17,030 nt of DNA from Dictyocoela muelleri (lineage: Eukaryota > Microsporidia). The stretch spans positions 1 through 17,030 of the forward strand of contig SDVU01000224.1 of the NCBI GenBank assembly GCA_016256075.1, read 5' to 3'. The notes under the pieces were generated by a model that saw nothing but the letters and a program-made list of their open reading frames with translations, searched no databases and had not been told where the DNA came from. Positions 1 to 8,120 of this stretch are shown in pieces (position 1 is the stretch's first letter; the number at the start of each line of letters is the position of its first letter). Position numbers and translations under genes: made by a program.

Positions 1-310
1 TCATATATCGTGCAAATGCTGTCTAATATGTAAAAGTAGTCATATTAAATTTATAAATGTAAAATTATGTTTTTTTTCAAAAAATTTTTGTTAAAAGTTA
101 TAAAAAAATGCTTTTTAACTATATTTTCCATTTCAATTATATTTTGCTTTTATATGGTGAATAAAACTTTCTATCAAATATTTCTTGTAAAGTAAAAAAA
201 AACTCAGTTTTTACTAAGATTTTAATTATTGCGTTTTTTTGAAACAAACTACATATACAATTTTTGTTATAGCAATGATTCAACAAAAAACATGAAATTT
301 ATGATTTTAT
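1..310. other. AT-rich sequence without a recognised gene
   Basis: Long A and T runs and stop codons in all frames. I see no coding, RNA or repeat signal before the tRNA-like repeat that begins near 311. Confidence 0.6.
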
Positions 311-489
311 ATGAATGTATTAGCAGGCAGATAGCTCAGTGGTGGACAATCTATAATTAAAATTTAAGTACCGAGGTTTTAATCACCCTGAAGTCACTTT
401 TTTATAAATAAAGAGGTAATGACATTAAGCGGCAAAAAAACCGTAGAAAATATAGTAATAATATACAGTTGTTCCAGTGTGTTATACCT
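311..489 (+). repeat. tRNA-headed short repeat, family 2, copy 1 (SINE-like)
   Basis: The head contains an A-box-like TAGCTCAGTGG at 332-342 and a degenerate B-box-like stretch at 373-387, as in tRNA-derived SINEs. The tail (411-489) carries TAATGACATTAAGCG, then a TAATATACAGTT block, then CCAGTGTGTTATA. The same order of blocks recurs on the minus strand at 13057-13227, which shows a dispersed repeat and not a chance tRNA resemblance. The B-box is eroded and no full cloverleaf can be drawn, so it is not a working tRNA. Family membership rests on the two-copy comparison; that it moved by retroposition is inference. Confidence 0.6.
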
Positions 490-760
490 GATTAAGACTT
501 GGTCTAATACGAAAATGAAGAGGAGGTCCTCGCCTAGGTTAGGATAGAGTGGGGGGTATTAAGGCAAAAAATAGAAAACCCCAATGAAAAGGCTACTAAT
601 TACCTGTATACACCTGAGTCATTTGCAAAACGAAAATGAGTATACAGCTGATCTCTGGGCAGCTTAGAAGTTACGTGGTATTGAAACACCAGATATCAAA
701 AGTCTAAAGACCCCAGTGGAATAAAACTCTCAGAGTTAGCAAATATGGATATTATCAGTA
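490..760. other. GC-richer block of unknown origin
   Basis: This stretch is visibly richer in G+C than its surroundings, with runs such as GTGGGGGGTATT and AACCCCAATG. Plus-strand frames hold short open pieces, for example a 27-codon frame from an ATG at 586 preceded by CCCCA, but none is long or recognisable. It most likely is a decayed insertion of foreign composition. No family can be named. Confidence 0.35.
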
Positions 761-954
761 TGTAATTTTCTTAAATGAAAGTATTGGTTTAACTAAGATT
801 TTTTCCATATGCGTAAACATACTCATATACACCTATAGGAGAGTCTCTTCTACTTAATTCGAATATTATAAAAAGTATTAATAAGGTATAACACAAAAAA
901 ATAACAGTATTTACTGCTTCGTTTTGAAAAATATACAATATTAATAATTTTTAA

Positions 955-1422
955 CTTTTACAAAATGATCCCATCAATGAGAAATACGAAAAAAAATCTT
1001 TTTTAAAGAATAAGAAAATAAAAATTAATGACAAGAAAAATTATAATCAGAAGTTTGAGAATGAGGAAAAAAATAAAACTTTGAAAAAAGATAAAGCTTT
1101 AAAAAAAGATAAAACTTTAAATACCAATATAACTTTAAAAGAAGATATAGATTTAAAAACTCATAAAAATGATAAAATTTTGAAAAGCGATAAAGATCGT
1201 AAAATTCTAAAAACTGATAAAACTTTAAAACAGGTTAAAGAAAAAAACAATAAGAACAAAAAAAAAGAAAACGAAAAAAATAAATATGTTTCTAAAAAAA
1301 TTTTAAAAAATAATCGTAAATTTACTGAAGATGGTCTGCCAATTTATACCGAAGAAGAACTGTGTATTGGAAAGGGTTGTGACACGGATTTATGCCCCTT
1401 TGATTGTGATTGTTGTGAGTGA
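955..1422 (+). CDS. Small lysine-rich protein with DUF1764-type C-terminus
   Basis: The last 30 or so residues read DGLPIYTEEELCIGKG followed by a DLCPFDCDCC ending. This matches the conserved C-terminus of the eukaryotic DUF1764 family, whose hallmark is an IY-EEEL block followed by CPFDC-CC. The function of that family is not known. The remaining N-terminal part is highly charged and repetitive, with repeated DK-LK units, and is probably disordered and nucleic-acid binding or nucleolar (inference). The frame is open from 955, but it contains no ATG. The first in-frame alternative is a TTG at 1081. ATG codons at 965, 977, 1028 and 1061 all lie one frame away. The ATG at 977 has CCC four bases upstream, so the true start is probably there, with a frame slip at the A8 (989-996) or T6 (999-1004) run from mutation or sequencing error. 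AATAAA follows the stop at 1423-1428. Confidence 0.7.
   Translation, partial: LLQNDPINEKYEKKSFLKNKKIKINDKKNYNQKFENEEKNKTLKKDKALKKDKTLNTNITLKEDIDLKTHKNDKILKSDKDRKILKTDKTLKQVKEKNNKNKKKENEKNKYVSKKILKNNRKFTEDGLPIYTEEELCIGKGCDTDLCPFDCDCCE
970..979 (+). promoter_or_regulatory. CCC-type start signal with ATG at 977
   Basis: CCC at 970-972 lies four bases before an ATG, the arrangement used by other genes in this window. The ATG is out of frame with the downstream DUF1764-like frame, so this is a candidate only. Confidence 0.35.
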
Positions 1423-1745
1423 AATAAAAGAATTTTAATATTTTAAATATTTATTAAAAATACATTCTTTTTATTTGCTCAGATTTTGAAATAAAAATTA
1501 ACATGCGATTAGGTGTTCTATAAACTTTTTGGGTATTCTATCGAACGACGCGAATTAAGGAAAGCTACCTTGACAATAATTTATTAAAATAATTTCAAAA
1601 AAAATTAAAAATTTTAAAAGAAAACCTTTTGGAAAAAATAAACCATTTGAATTTTTGGTTCAACTCTTCCTTACAAACAATTCAACCATCTAAAAAAAAT
1701 ATAAACTAGCAACATGGCATTAGCAAATAAAATTGGGTTTTTTTA
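1423..1745. other. Intergenic AT-rich sequence
   Basis: Apart from AATAAA at 1423-1428, next to the preceding stop codon, I see no gene or repeat up to the left end of the Tc1/mariner element. Confidence 0.5.
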
Positions 1746-1749
1746 CAGT

Positions 1750-1881
1750 CCTTTTCATTTTTATAGTCACCATTTTTCATTTTTATAGTCACCATTTTTC
1801 ATTTTTATAGTCACCATTTTTCATTTTTATAGTCACCTTTTTTCATTTTTATAGTCACAATTTTTTCATTTTTATAGTCAC
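1750..1881. repeat. Left terminal array: six ~22-bp units
   Basis: The unit CATTTTTCATTTTTATAGTCAC is repeated head to tail: 1750-1770, 1771-1792, 1793-1814, 1815-1836, 1837-1858 and 1859-1881. The three central copies are identical (1771-1836). A decayed seventh copy may follow. The units are probably transposase-binding sites, by analogy with internal direct repeats in Tc1-like ends. Confidence 0.9.
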
Positions 1882-1952
1882 CTTGTTAATTTTTTATAAT
1901 TACTAAAAAAGTTAAAAAATAAATAAAAGAAAAATATAAAATTTTATTCTAA

Positions 1953-3038
1953 TTAAATAAAATCGCTACGCACAATAGCCTTTTCCATCCATGTACGCAT
2001 ATGGTTTAAAAATCCATCCATTATAAATATATCATTGGTTAAAATATCTTCAATCGTATGTATAAGAACATCCCTATTAGTAGCGCCTCCTCTTCGTTTC
2101 ACCCTGGACTTTAAGCATGAGAAGAACTCTTCAATCGGATTCAGTTGAGGTGAATATGGAGGTAAAAATTTTAAGATATAATTTCTTCTACAAAAAGACT
2201 CTCTAACCTCTGCCGTCTTATGGATCGACGCATTGTCCATAATTATATACTTCCTGTTATCTTGTGTCAAAATAGGCAATTTAGTCTCAACAAAATTAAG
2301 AATATCTAAAGACTTAAAAAGTCCCGCTTTTTATTTGGTAGCCTACAATACCGGTTTTATTTATAGCACATAGAACTGAAATATTAGTGCCTTTTGAATT
2401 TAGAACATTGATAAAACACTTTGTATCTATTGCTGAATATCCCATTCTTTGATAAGAATGTAGATTAAAACCTGTTTCATCTAAAAATATCAATTGATCA
2501 TCTCGTATGTTATAAAATGCTTCTTCATATTGAGCTCTTACGTCTTTGTTAGAATTGCTGTTTCTATTTATTGGCACTAAAGTTAAAGTTTTTCTAGAAT
2601 AATTCATATTTTTTATTATTCTTGACACGGTTGGCACTGAATATGAGCCGCTTACATTATTATGTATTAATTTCTCGCAAAGTGATTTTAAGCTAACACA
2701 TGGATTAAGGCCGATTTCAGAAGCAATAATATTTTTCTCAAAAGAAAAATCTTTTAATGCAGTGCTTTTCTTTTCAGGACCAGATTTAAATGTAGACATA
2801 TCTAAAAACTCACCTTCAGTATATCTTTTGTAAACCTTTTTATAGTTCTTGAGGATAAATTGAGTATTGGAACCATTTCTTTAAAAGAAATTTTGTTATT
2901 TAGTAATCCTAGAAAAAGCTCTACTAAACGTCTATTAATAGTCTGTCTTTTTTTACGTAAGCCATCGTTATTGTTATCGCTTCCTATATCATTATCATCG
3001 GTATTATTCTCATTAGTTCCATCAAAAAAGAAATTCAT
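1953..3038 (-). pseudogene. Tc1/mariner (DDE_3) transposase, two frame breaks
   Basis: Three consecutive minus-strand open frames (3038-2802, 2799-2314, 2279-1953) total about 347 residues, the usual Tc1-type length. The first holds an acidic N-terminus and a helix-turn-helix (about residues 30-70, ending SSRTIKR). The second continues the DNA-binding region (KSGPEKK) and carries the first catalytic Asp in LIFLDETGFN. The third carries the second Asp in YIIMDNASIHK and the Glu in SPQLNPIEEFF. There are 34 residues between the second Asp and the Glu (DD34E). Both frame changes fall at runs of five A or T (near 2840 and 2312), so they could be real decay, sequencing error or, less likely, programmed slippage. 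The gene starts with CCCCC directly before ATG, like host genes here. Confidence 0.88.
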
Positions 3039-3043
3039 GGGGG
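3039..3043 (-). promoter_or_regulatory. C-run start signal of the Tc1 transposase
   Basis: On the minus strand CCCCC abuts the ATG at 3038, matching the microsporidian CCC-type start-site motif and supporting this start. Confidence 0.6.
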
Positions 3044-3068
3044 CTTGAAAAAAAAATTTTATAAAAAA

Positions 3069-3202
3069 GTTGACTATAAAAATAAAAAAAGTTGACTATA
3101 AAAATGAAAAAAGGTGACTATAAAAATGAAAAATGGTGACTATAAAAATGAAAAAAGGTGACTATAAAAATGAAAAAAAGGTGACTATAAAAATGAAAAT
3201 GG
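3069..3202. repeat. Right terminal array: six ~22-bp units
   Basis: Inverted counterpart of the left array. The unit is GTGACTATAAAAATGAAAAA with small length changes: 3069-3090, 3091-3113, 3114-3135, 3136-3157, 3158-3180 and 3181-3202. The two innermost copies have GTTGAC instead of GTGAC, and the first of these also lacks the G of ATGAAA. Confidence 0.9.
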
Positions 3203-3240
3203 CTTTATTCAGTTTTTAATATATATTTTAAAAAACAGTT

Positions 3241-3420
3241 TTTATTATGTCGCGCGGGCGCTGCGCGCAACATTTTTTATTTTTTCTAAAAATTACATGT
3301 CACTTGGGAATCAAACCCAGAATGAAATTTTGTCAATATACTGACAGGACTACAGAAACCAAAATTAAATAATTATTACCATAAATACATTTTGATAAAC
3401 TTTAAAGTTTTTAATATTTA
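3241..3420 (-). repeat. tRNA-headed repeat with GC hairpin, family 1, copy A
   Basis: Read on the minus strand: a 5' leader, an A-box-like segment after GGTTTCTGTAG, a well-formed T-arm CTGGGTTTGATTCCCAAG, an A-rich linker AGAAAAAATAAAAA, and a GC-rich hairpin whose arms are 3248-3257 and 3264-3273. It aligns over about 180 bp, with high identity by eye, to the plus-strand copy at 4649-4820. The A- to B-box spacing is shorter than in a real tRNA and no acceptor stem pairs, so it is a tRNA-derived repeat and not a tRNA gene. Confidence 0.7.
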
Positions 3421-4320
3421 AATTTAAAATATTCATAGAAAAATTATGCGAACAAAATTTTATTATTTATACAAAAATATTTTCTTTTAATTCTATCAAT
3501 TTTCATTGGTTCCTCGCAACCACATTAATATTGAATAAAAACTCTAATGAATAAAAAATAGCTTATATAACTGCCACTTTCCCATAAAATTCTTTAATTC
3601 ACTTTCGGTTTCCGGACAACCTTTTGTGGCAAGTTTCTGGAAACTTACACGAGATATTTATTTGCAATAATTCAGCACTCATAAAAAATATAAATTACAT
3701 GATTAGTCATGGAGAAAAATACTTATTCAACAGTTTGGACAACCCTTTTAAAATAAAATCTCTATTCATCAAAGATGAGATAATTATTTATATAAAAAAC
3801 ATCGTATAAAGTATCATTTATATCATATTTCTTTATAAAGCCATACTTTTTATTTATTTAAAATTTTATTTATTGCCATATACGGTAATTAGAAGAGTAA
3901 ATTTGTATAAATTAATATAAAATCATATGGTCAAAACTTTTAATATAAATCATATTTTAAATAACAAACGTAGTCTTTTTTCTATAAAACACCGATTCTT
4001 AATTTATAAATGGAAAGATAATGTGTTGAATACCCGGAAAATTATTATTAGTAGATAAAAATTACATTAAAATAAATAAAAGTTAACAAAAGATGGAAAG
4101 GGTTGGCACTGTGAGTATAAATTGCATGGGTTCTTTCTAAAATTGTGGTATAGTGTGTCATATACAGAATCTTCTCTTTATCGTGACACCATTAGAGATA
4201 AGCTTAAAACACATAATTGGCTAAATAACGATTGTTAATATGTTTTCATTTATTCATTTATATTGCAATCTTACAAGTGTTTCATTTTAAAACATATAAA
4301 GAAAATACATTTTCTAAACC
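3421..4320. other. Long stretch without a supported gene
   Basis: A plus-strand frame of about 60 codons (3624-3809) has no ATG start, no C-run signal and no recognisable motif. A few short open pieces near 4093-4230 start at an ATG but soon stop. The segment GTGGTATAGTG at 4146-4156 resembles the 3' end of the family 2 repeat. I cannot support a gene here. Confidence 0.4.
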
Positions 4321-4575
4321 ATGTATTTTAAGAGAAGACCTACTGAGACTAATAGCAAGCAATACATAAGGGTGGATGCACGAGAAAACAATGATTCAAT
4401 AAATATTTATTCATATTTTCATTTTAAGGGACGGCCACCTATAGTGGATCGTGTCATAGTGTTAATTAAATACATTACAACACTTAGGATTTGAATAAAA
4501 TCTGGTTATCAAAAAATCAGTCGTTTATTAAAGTGCAGTAAATATCGGAATGACCAGAATATTACTAAAAGTTAA
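4321..4575 (+). pseudogene. Short helix-turn-helix frame with one internal stop
   Basis: An ATG at 4321, preceded by ACC, opens 57 codons to a TGA at 4492-4494. The same frame then continues for 26 more codons to a TAA at 4573-4575. The text across the stop keeps one theme: KGRPPIVDRVIVLIK before it and SGYQKISRLLKCSK after it. This resembles the GRP-linker plus helix-turn-helix seen at the N-termini of Tc1/IS630-type transposases. It may be the 5' remnant of such a transposase, as no catalytic domain follows before the repeat at 4649. A small host DNA-binding protein is the alternative. Confidence 0.45.
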
Positions 4576-4648
4576 ACACTAAAAACCGCGTTTTTATCTC
4601 TATGCATAATAATTTATTGTTGTTTAAATTAATTCTTTTATTGTGATT

Positions 4649-4820
4649 TTTAATATAAAAACTTTAGAGTATATCAAAATATATTTATGGTAATAATTAT
4701 TTTATTTTGATTTCTGTAGCCCAGTCAGTTAATTGACAAAATTTCATTATGGGGTCGATTCCCGATGTGAATGTATTTTAAGAAAAAATAAAAAATGTTG
4801 CGTTTAGCGCGACATAATAT
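4649..4820 (+). repeat. tRNA-headed repeat with GC hairpin, family 1, copy B
   Basis: Plus-strand partner of copy A. It has the same leader, an A-box-like TAGCCCAGTCA (4717-4727), a B-box GGGGTCGATTCCCG (4751-4764), the same linker AAGAAAAAATAAAAAATG, and a 3' hairpin with arms 4795-4802 and 4808-4815. The loop is shorter than in copy A while the stem ends are kept, which suggests that the fold matters. Confidence 0.7.
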
Positions 4821-5223
4821 TTATCAAAGTTTGAGACTGCCTTTTATTACCTCTTTAAGAAATTTTGGTTATGACATTTTATATTACATATTATCAAAAA
4901 TCTTTATATTATTTTGTGTTTCCACAAAAAAATGAATTGATTACATCGGTTCTTTTTTAAAAAGCACAGTTGAATCAGATTATAACATTTTATGTGGCTT
5001 GTTAACTTTCCAGACCAAACCAAAGGTAGTGACTTTTGATAATAAAAAATTAATAAAAATTAGAAAATATGAAAAATGCTAATTTAAAAAATTAATTGAA
5101 AATTATTTTAAATTATTTAATATATATTTCAGTAAATTCACATGCTGTAATTCCGTATAGAAACCTACGTTTAAAAACATATTCATCAATTCATAAGTAC
5201 ATGTTTATTCTGTTAACACCATT

Positions 5224-5993
5224 TTAACGCCTCATATTTGATTTTAAATCTGACCAAAAAGATTCTATATCATTCGTATGTTTACCAGATTCGTTTTTAA
5301 AACCATTTGTATGATTTACGATTATATGTTCCAACGATAAGTCTTCTGTAACACCAAGATATGATGGGTATGATGGGTATTCATCCGTCACCAAAGTACC
5401 AAATGGTTCTACATATTCTTTTAAAACATCTATTAATGTAACTATCTGCCTATTTCAACTCTTTTTATAAAGAATTTTTGTTTATCACTAACGTCAATTA
5501 CGCTAAAATCCATATGGTTCCGGGGGTTTCATTATCGGTTTCGGTTGGAAATCTTATTATTCCCCTTAGTGACAAAACAGTTTCATCAGCCTGCAATTTG
5601 GTATTAAGACCACTCCCAAAAAATTGGTCTTTTATTGACATAAATTTTATAATCCTCTCTTACTTTTTTCTTTATTCGATGTATAGTATTGTTAGGCAGA
5701 TTATACATGAAATTTAATTGCTTATAAGATGCATTTAAGGCCAATAAGTAAAATACATGAATTAATCTTGTAAATGGAATATTTGATCGGTATATTGGTT
5801 CTATATTTCGACAATTTAAAGTTTTACACCTATAACCTAAATTGGAATTCCCGTCTCGTTTATAAATTTTGAATTCGGTAATACCACCACATTTGATACA
5901 ACATCGCCACATTTTAACAATTTCATAACCCAGTAAAAATTCCTTACATTCGTTTAAACATGTAAATATTTTGTCAGTAATACTCAAAATCAT
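5224..5993 (-). pseudogene. Merlin/IS1595-like transposase, frame-broken
   Basis: The N-terminal frame 5993-5604 (129 residues) carries a zinc-finger-like pattern C32-x2-C35 and C56-x4-C61, then a helix-turn-helix region (about residues 91-115, SYKQLNFMYNLPNNTI). The catalytic half continues in other frames: first Asp in LQADETVLS, second Asp in LVTDEYPSYPSY, and Glu in HTNDIESFWSDLKS, preceded by the family-typical VNHTNGF. At least two frame shifts interrupt it, the first at a T6 run near 5620. A 9-bp in-frame tandem duplication (5362-5379) writes PSY twice and lengthens the second Asp to Glu spacing. CCCC lies one base before the ATG, supporting this start. Confidence 0.8.
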
Positions 5994-5994
5994 A

Positions 5995-5998
5995 GGGG
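5995..5998 (-). promoter_or_regulatory. C-run start signal of Merlin transposase 1
   Basis: CCCC followed by T and then the ATG at 5993 on the minus strand. Confidence 0.55.
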
Positions 5999-6028
5999 AT
6001 AAAATATATTTTTTAAATTATTTTGCTT

Positions 6029-6074
6029 TTGTTACTTTTCCGGACCATGCATAAATGGTCCGTAAATGTAACAA
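6029..6074. repeat. Subterminal palindrome inside the right end of Merlin 1
   Basis: Arms 6029-6048 and 6055-6074 pair with two mismatches in 20 around a 6-base loop. The terminal repeat sequence (TTGTTAC and GGACCA) is present twice in opposite orientation at this end. It could be a double transposase-binding site. Confidence 0.7.
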
Positions 6075-6079
6075 GCCCC

Positions 6080-6534
6080 AGATTTTCTAATCTGAGGGGG
6101 GCTCTTATTCGTTGGAGAACCAAACCACCTTATGAAATCCACGATAATATTAAAAAAAGCTGTGCATATTTTTTGTGCGATAGAAGAAAACACTTGCGAC
6201 ATGATACTGAAAATTGTTCTAAACAGAAAAAAAGGACATTTTTAAGATTTTTTTTTAAAAATGTAGAAATCGGTGACATGGTGAAAATAGAGGACATAGA
6301 TCATAGCCTCATGCAGTATCAGGTCTATGTGGTAAACATATCATCGGCAATCATAAAGAAGGATTTACTAACAGCGAGGGTCATCATACAAATTTAATAG
6401 AGTGTGAATGGTCTCTATTAAAAGCCGACATTTCAACTAGAAAGGGTGTTATAATATTTTTTATTGCGGGATACGTAGAAGAGTGTATGTGGAGACGAGG
6501 GAATTTTAAAGAAAAAAAACAGCAATGCATATAG
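6080..6534 (+). pseudogene. Merlin/IS1595-like transposase remnant 3 (5' truncated)
   Basis: Plus-strand remains in several frames. In order they show GALIRWRTKPPYEIH at the end of the first-Asp region, a CAIEENTCDMILK segment of the catalytic core in a second frame, KNVEIGDMVKIEDIDHS where the second Asp is expected, NHKEGFTNSEGHHTN, and the Glu in LIECEWSLLKADIS. The order and motifs are those of Merlin transposases. The N-terminal zinc-finger part is absent next to it, because Merlin element 1 lies immediately upstream. Several frame shifts are needed to connect the motifs, so it is a clear relic. An ATG-led open frame runs 6023-6397, but its first part lies in the neighbouring element, so that start is not meaningful. 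Confidence 0.72.
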
Positions 6535-6947
6535 AAAAGCGTTTTTTGAAACTTATGCGTCTTCTTTTTGAAGACAATTAAACAAACAATTATTTTATAT
6601 TAATTTATTTTTTCTTTGTAGGGACACCCCTTACAAATAAAAATTACCCGGAAAAGGCCCTAGAGCCAAAATTATTAATGACAGATAAAAAATAATATAT
6701 AAAGGATTCTGTTTTCATCTTAGAAGAGAAAAAAGACGACAAAAAAACATTAGAGATGTACTAATAGACATTATCAGGCTTCTATAATTATAACTTTAAC
6801 TAATTTATTGGTATCTGAAATTCCGCATAAAATAACCTGCCAAACTTTACAGATAATGATGTTTTATATTCAAAAAATATTTTAAACAAGTGATTTGTCT
6901 GTAAAGGAATTGTATGTGATATCATTGATCAATGTTATAATTAAATA
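6535..6947. other. Spacer without recognised gene
   Basis: About 410 bp between the Merlin remnant and the MULE remnant. It may contain the 3' end of the Merlin relic, but I found no matching terminal repeat and no coding signal. Confidence 0.4.
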
Positions 6948-7856
6948 ACACCTAAAACTCCGCACTATTTACCCAAATATGAATCTATGAGAAACTGAAT
7001 ATCGATATTAAAAAAAAAAGAAATGATCTAAAACCTGTTAGTAAAAATAATTTTTCAGAAATTATAAAAAATACTTCTGCAGGATAATTCGTTTATTTAT
7101 TTTATTCTATAAAAAATGATGAAAACCGTGTTCGCGTTTTTTCTACTGCTTCTAATATTTGGCATCTTTAAAATTCTATAATCTGGATATGTGATGGGAC
7201 TTTTCGAAGTTGTCCTTCAAGTTTCTATCAGATTTATACAGTTATGGTAATTATTAATAAATTATCCTTACCGCTTTTATATTTAAGGTGAAAAAAATCA
7301 GTTGGGGATATTTGAAAGGATTCACATTTTTAAATAGTAAAATTAAAAAAAATAAGATTAATAATAATTTATTTTGAGATGGTAGCATTGATATCTCTGA
7401 AAAACATATTTATTGATTTAAGATTTAAGGACTTTATCCCATTTCACCCAATAAATAATTAGATGATTCTTAAACAAATTTATTTATTTTTTAAAAGCAA
7501 AATATTATTTCACAATTTTGATTAAAATGATTTCATGTTTGGCATACAAACCTACAAATGATTTACAAAATACGAAAAATGATCCGAAAACTTTTTTAAA
7601 GAAAATATTCACTATCCCTAAATTCAGCCGATATGCTTTTGTTTAAAAGCCAGTATATTGATACAACCTCATATATTTAGATTTCAATTTTTAATCATCA
7701 CTTTTGGACAACTTATGAACGAACTTTTGAATGTGAACCATTAACAACAAATGCTTTGAAATAATGGCATAGAAATATATATAATCAGCACATCCTTCTT
7801 TAAAAGAAATAGAGTTTTGTTATTGAATGAACAGCGAAAAATCGAATTTAAGATAA
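6948..7856 (+). pseudogene. MULE (Mutator-like) transposase remnant
   Basis: One frame from about 6948 gives a TPKTPHYLPKYESMRN-type region, then ENRVRVFSTASNIW and WICDGTFRSCPSSFYQIYT. The latter is the signature around the first catalytic Asp of MULE transposases (DGTF, Asp codon 7193-7195). Further on, FWTTYERTFECEPLTTNA, then WH and HPSLKEIEF (about 7696-7830), matches the conserved C-terminal region (YER, TNN, WH, P-[LI]). The middle part with the second Asp and the Glu is too eroded to read. Several in-frame stops (for example near 7006, 7084 and 7169) and frame changes show long decay. No terminal inverted repeats or 9-bp target duplication were found. No C-run start is visible. Confidence 0.72.
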
Positions 7857-8120
7857 AACAAAAGTTTTTCTTATATCATAACTGTGATGGATAATAAATA
7901 TAATACTGCTGTTATCATAAAGAGACCTATCAAAAAATTTGGAACCATCACAATTATATATTATTTGAAAATGCTAGCTAGGATCATTAATTTGAACCTT
8001 TTATTTAAAAAAATTTACAATTTTTATATATCATGAAACTTTTTTCCTAAAAAAAATTTCTTTAGAAGCTAATTATTAAAATTTTGTTTTTTTAAGTTTT
8101 CAATTTTTATATAGGTTATT

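Larger units (their letters stand above)
1746..3205 (-). mobile_element. Tc1/mariner-type DNA transposon with tandem-repeat ends
   Basis: A 1460-bp element. The left end reads CAGTCCTTTTCATTTTTATA and the right end, reverse-complemented, reads AAGCCATTTTCATTTTTATA (3 mismatches in the first 25 bases). TA dinucleotides sit exactly outside both ends (1744-1745 and 3206-3207), as expected for Tc1/mariner target duplication. Each end is not a simple inverted repeat but an array of six about 22-bp units in opposite orientation. The single gene is a DD34E transposase on the minus strand. The ends are well preserved, so the insertion looks fairly young. It is probably non-functional because the transposase frame is interrupted twice, unless those are homopolymer sequencing errors. 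Confidence 0.85.
4994..6079 (-). mobile_element. Merlin (IS1595/ISXO2-like) DNA transposon 1
   Basis: About 1086 bp. The left end GTGGCTTGTTAACTTTCC and the reverse complement of the right end GGGGCTTGTTACATTTAC form terminal inverted repeats, with GACCA shared further in. Flanking 9-mers ACATTTTAT (4985-4993) and AGATTTTCT (6080-6088) match at 7 of 9, plausible for an old 9-bp Merlin target duplication. The exact ends are therefore less certain than for the element at 10711-11705. It encodes a broken Merlin transposase on the minus strand and abuts another Merlin remnant to its right. Confidence 0.65.

Noticed and set aside
325-400. A functional tRNA gene with D-arm TAGCTCAGTGG
   Set aside because: No pairing acceptor or anticodon stems and a degenerate B-box. 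The segment belongs to a dispersed repeat.
1750-1881. CRISPR array
   Set aside because: The repeats abut without spacers and are mirrored at the other end of a transposon.
2860-3048. 62-codon plus-strand ORF
   Set aside because: It lies opposite the Tc1 transposase, and its length is explained as a shadow of that gene.
4492-4494. TGA read as tryptophan (alternative genetic code)
   Set aside because: The kinase and other frames give no support for recoding, and the surrounding gene is an isolated remnant.
4711-4775. A functional tRNA gene at the B-box of repeat copy B
   Set aside because: A- and B-box spacing is too short, acceptor ends do not pair, and the whole unit recurs as a repeat.
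5478-5717. 79-codon plus-strand ORF
   Set aside because: Antisense to the Merlin 1 transposase, whose motifs are clear on the other strand.
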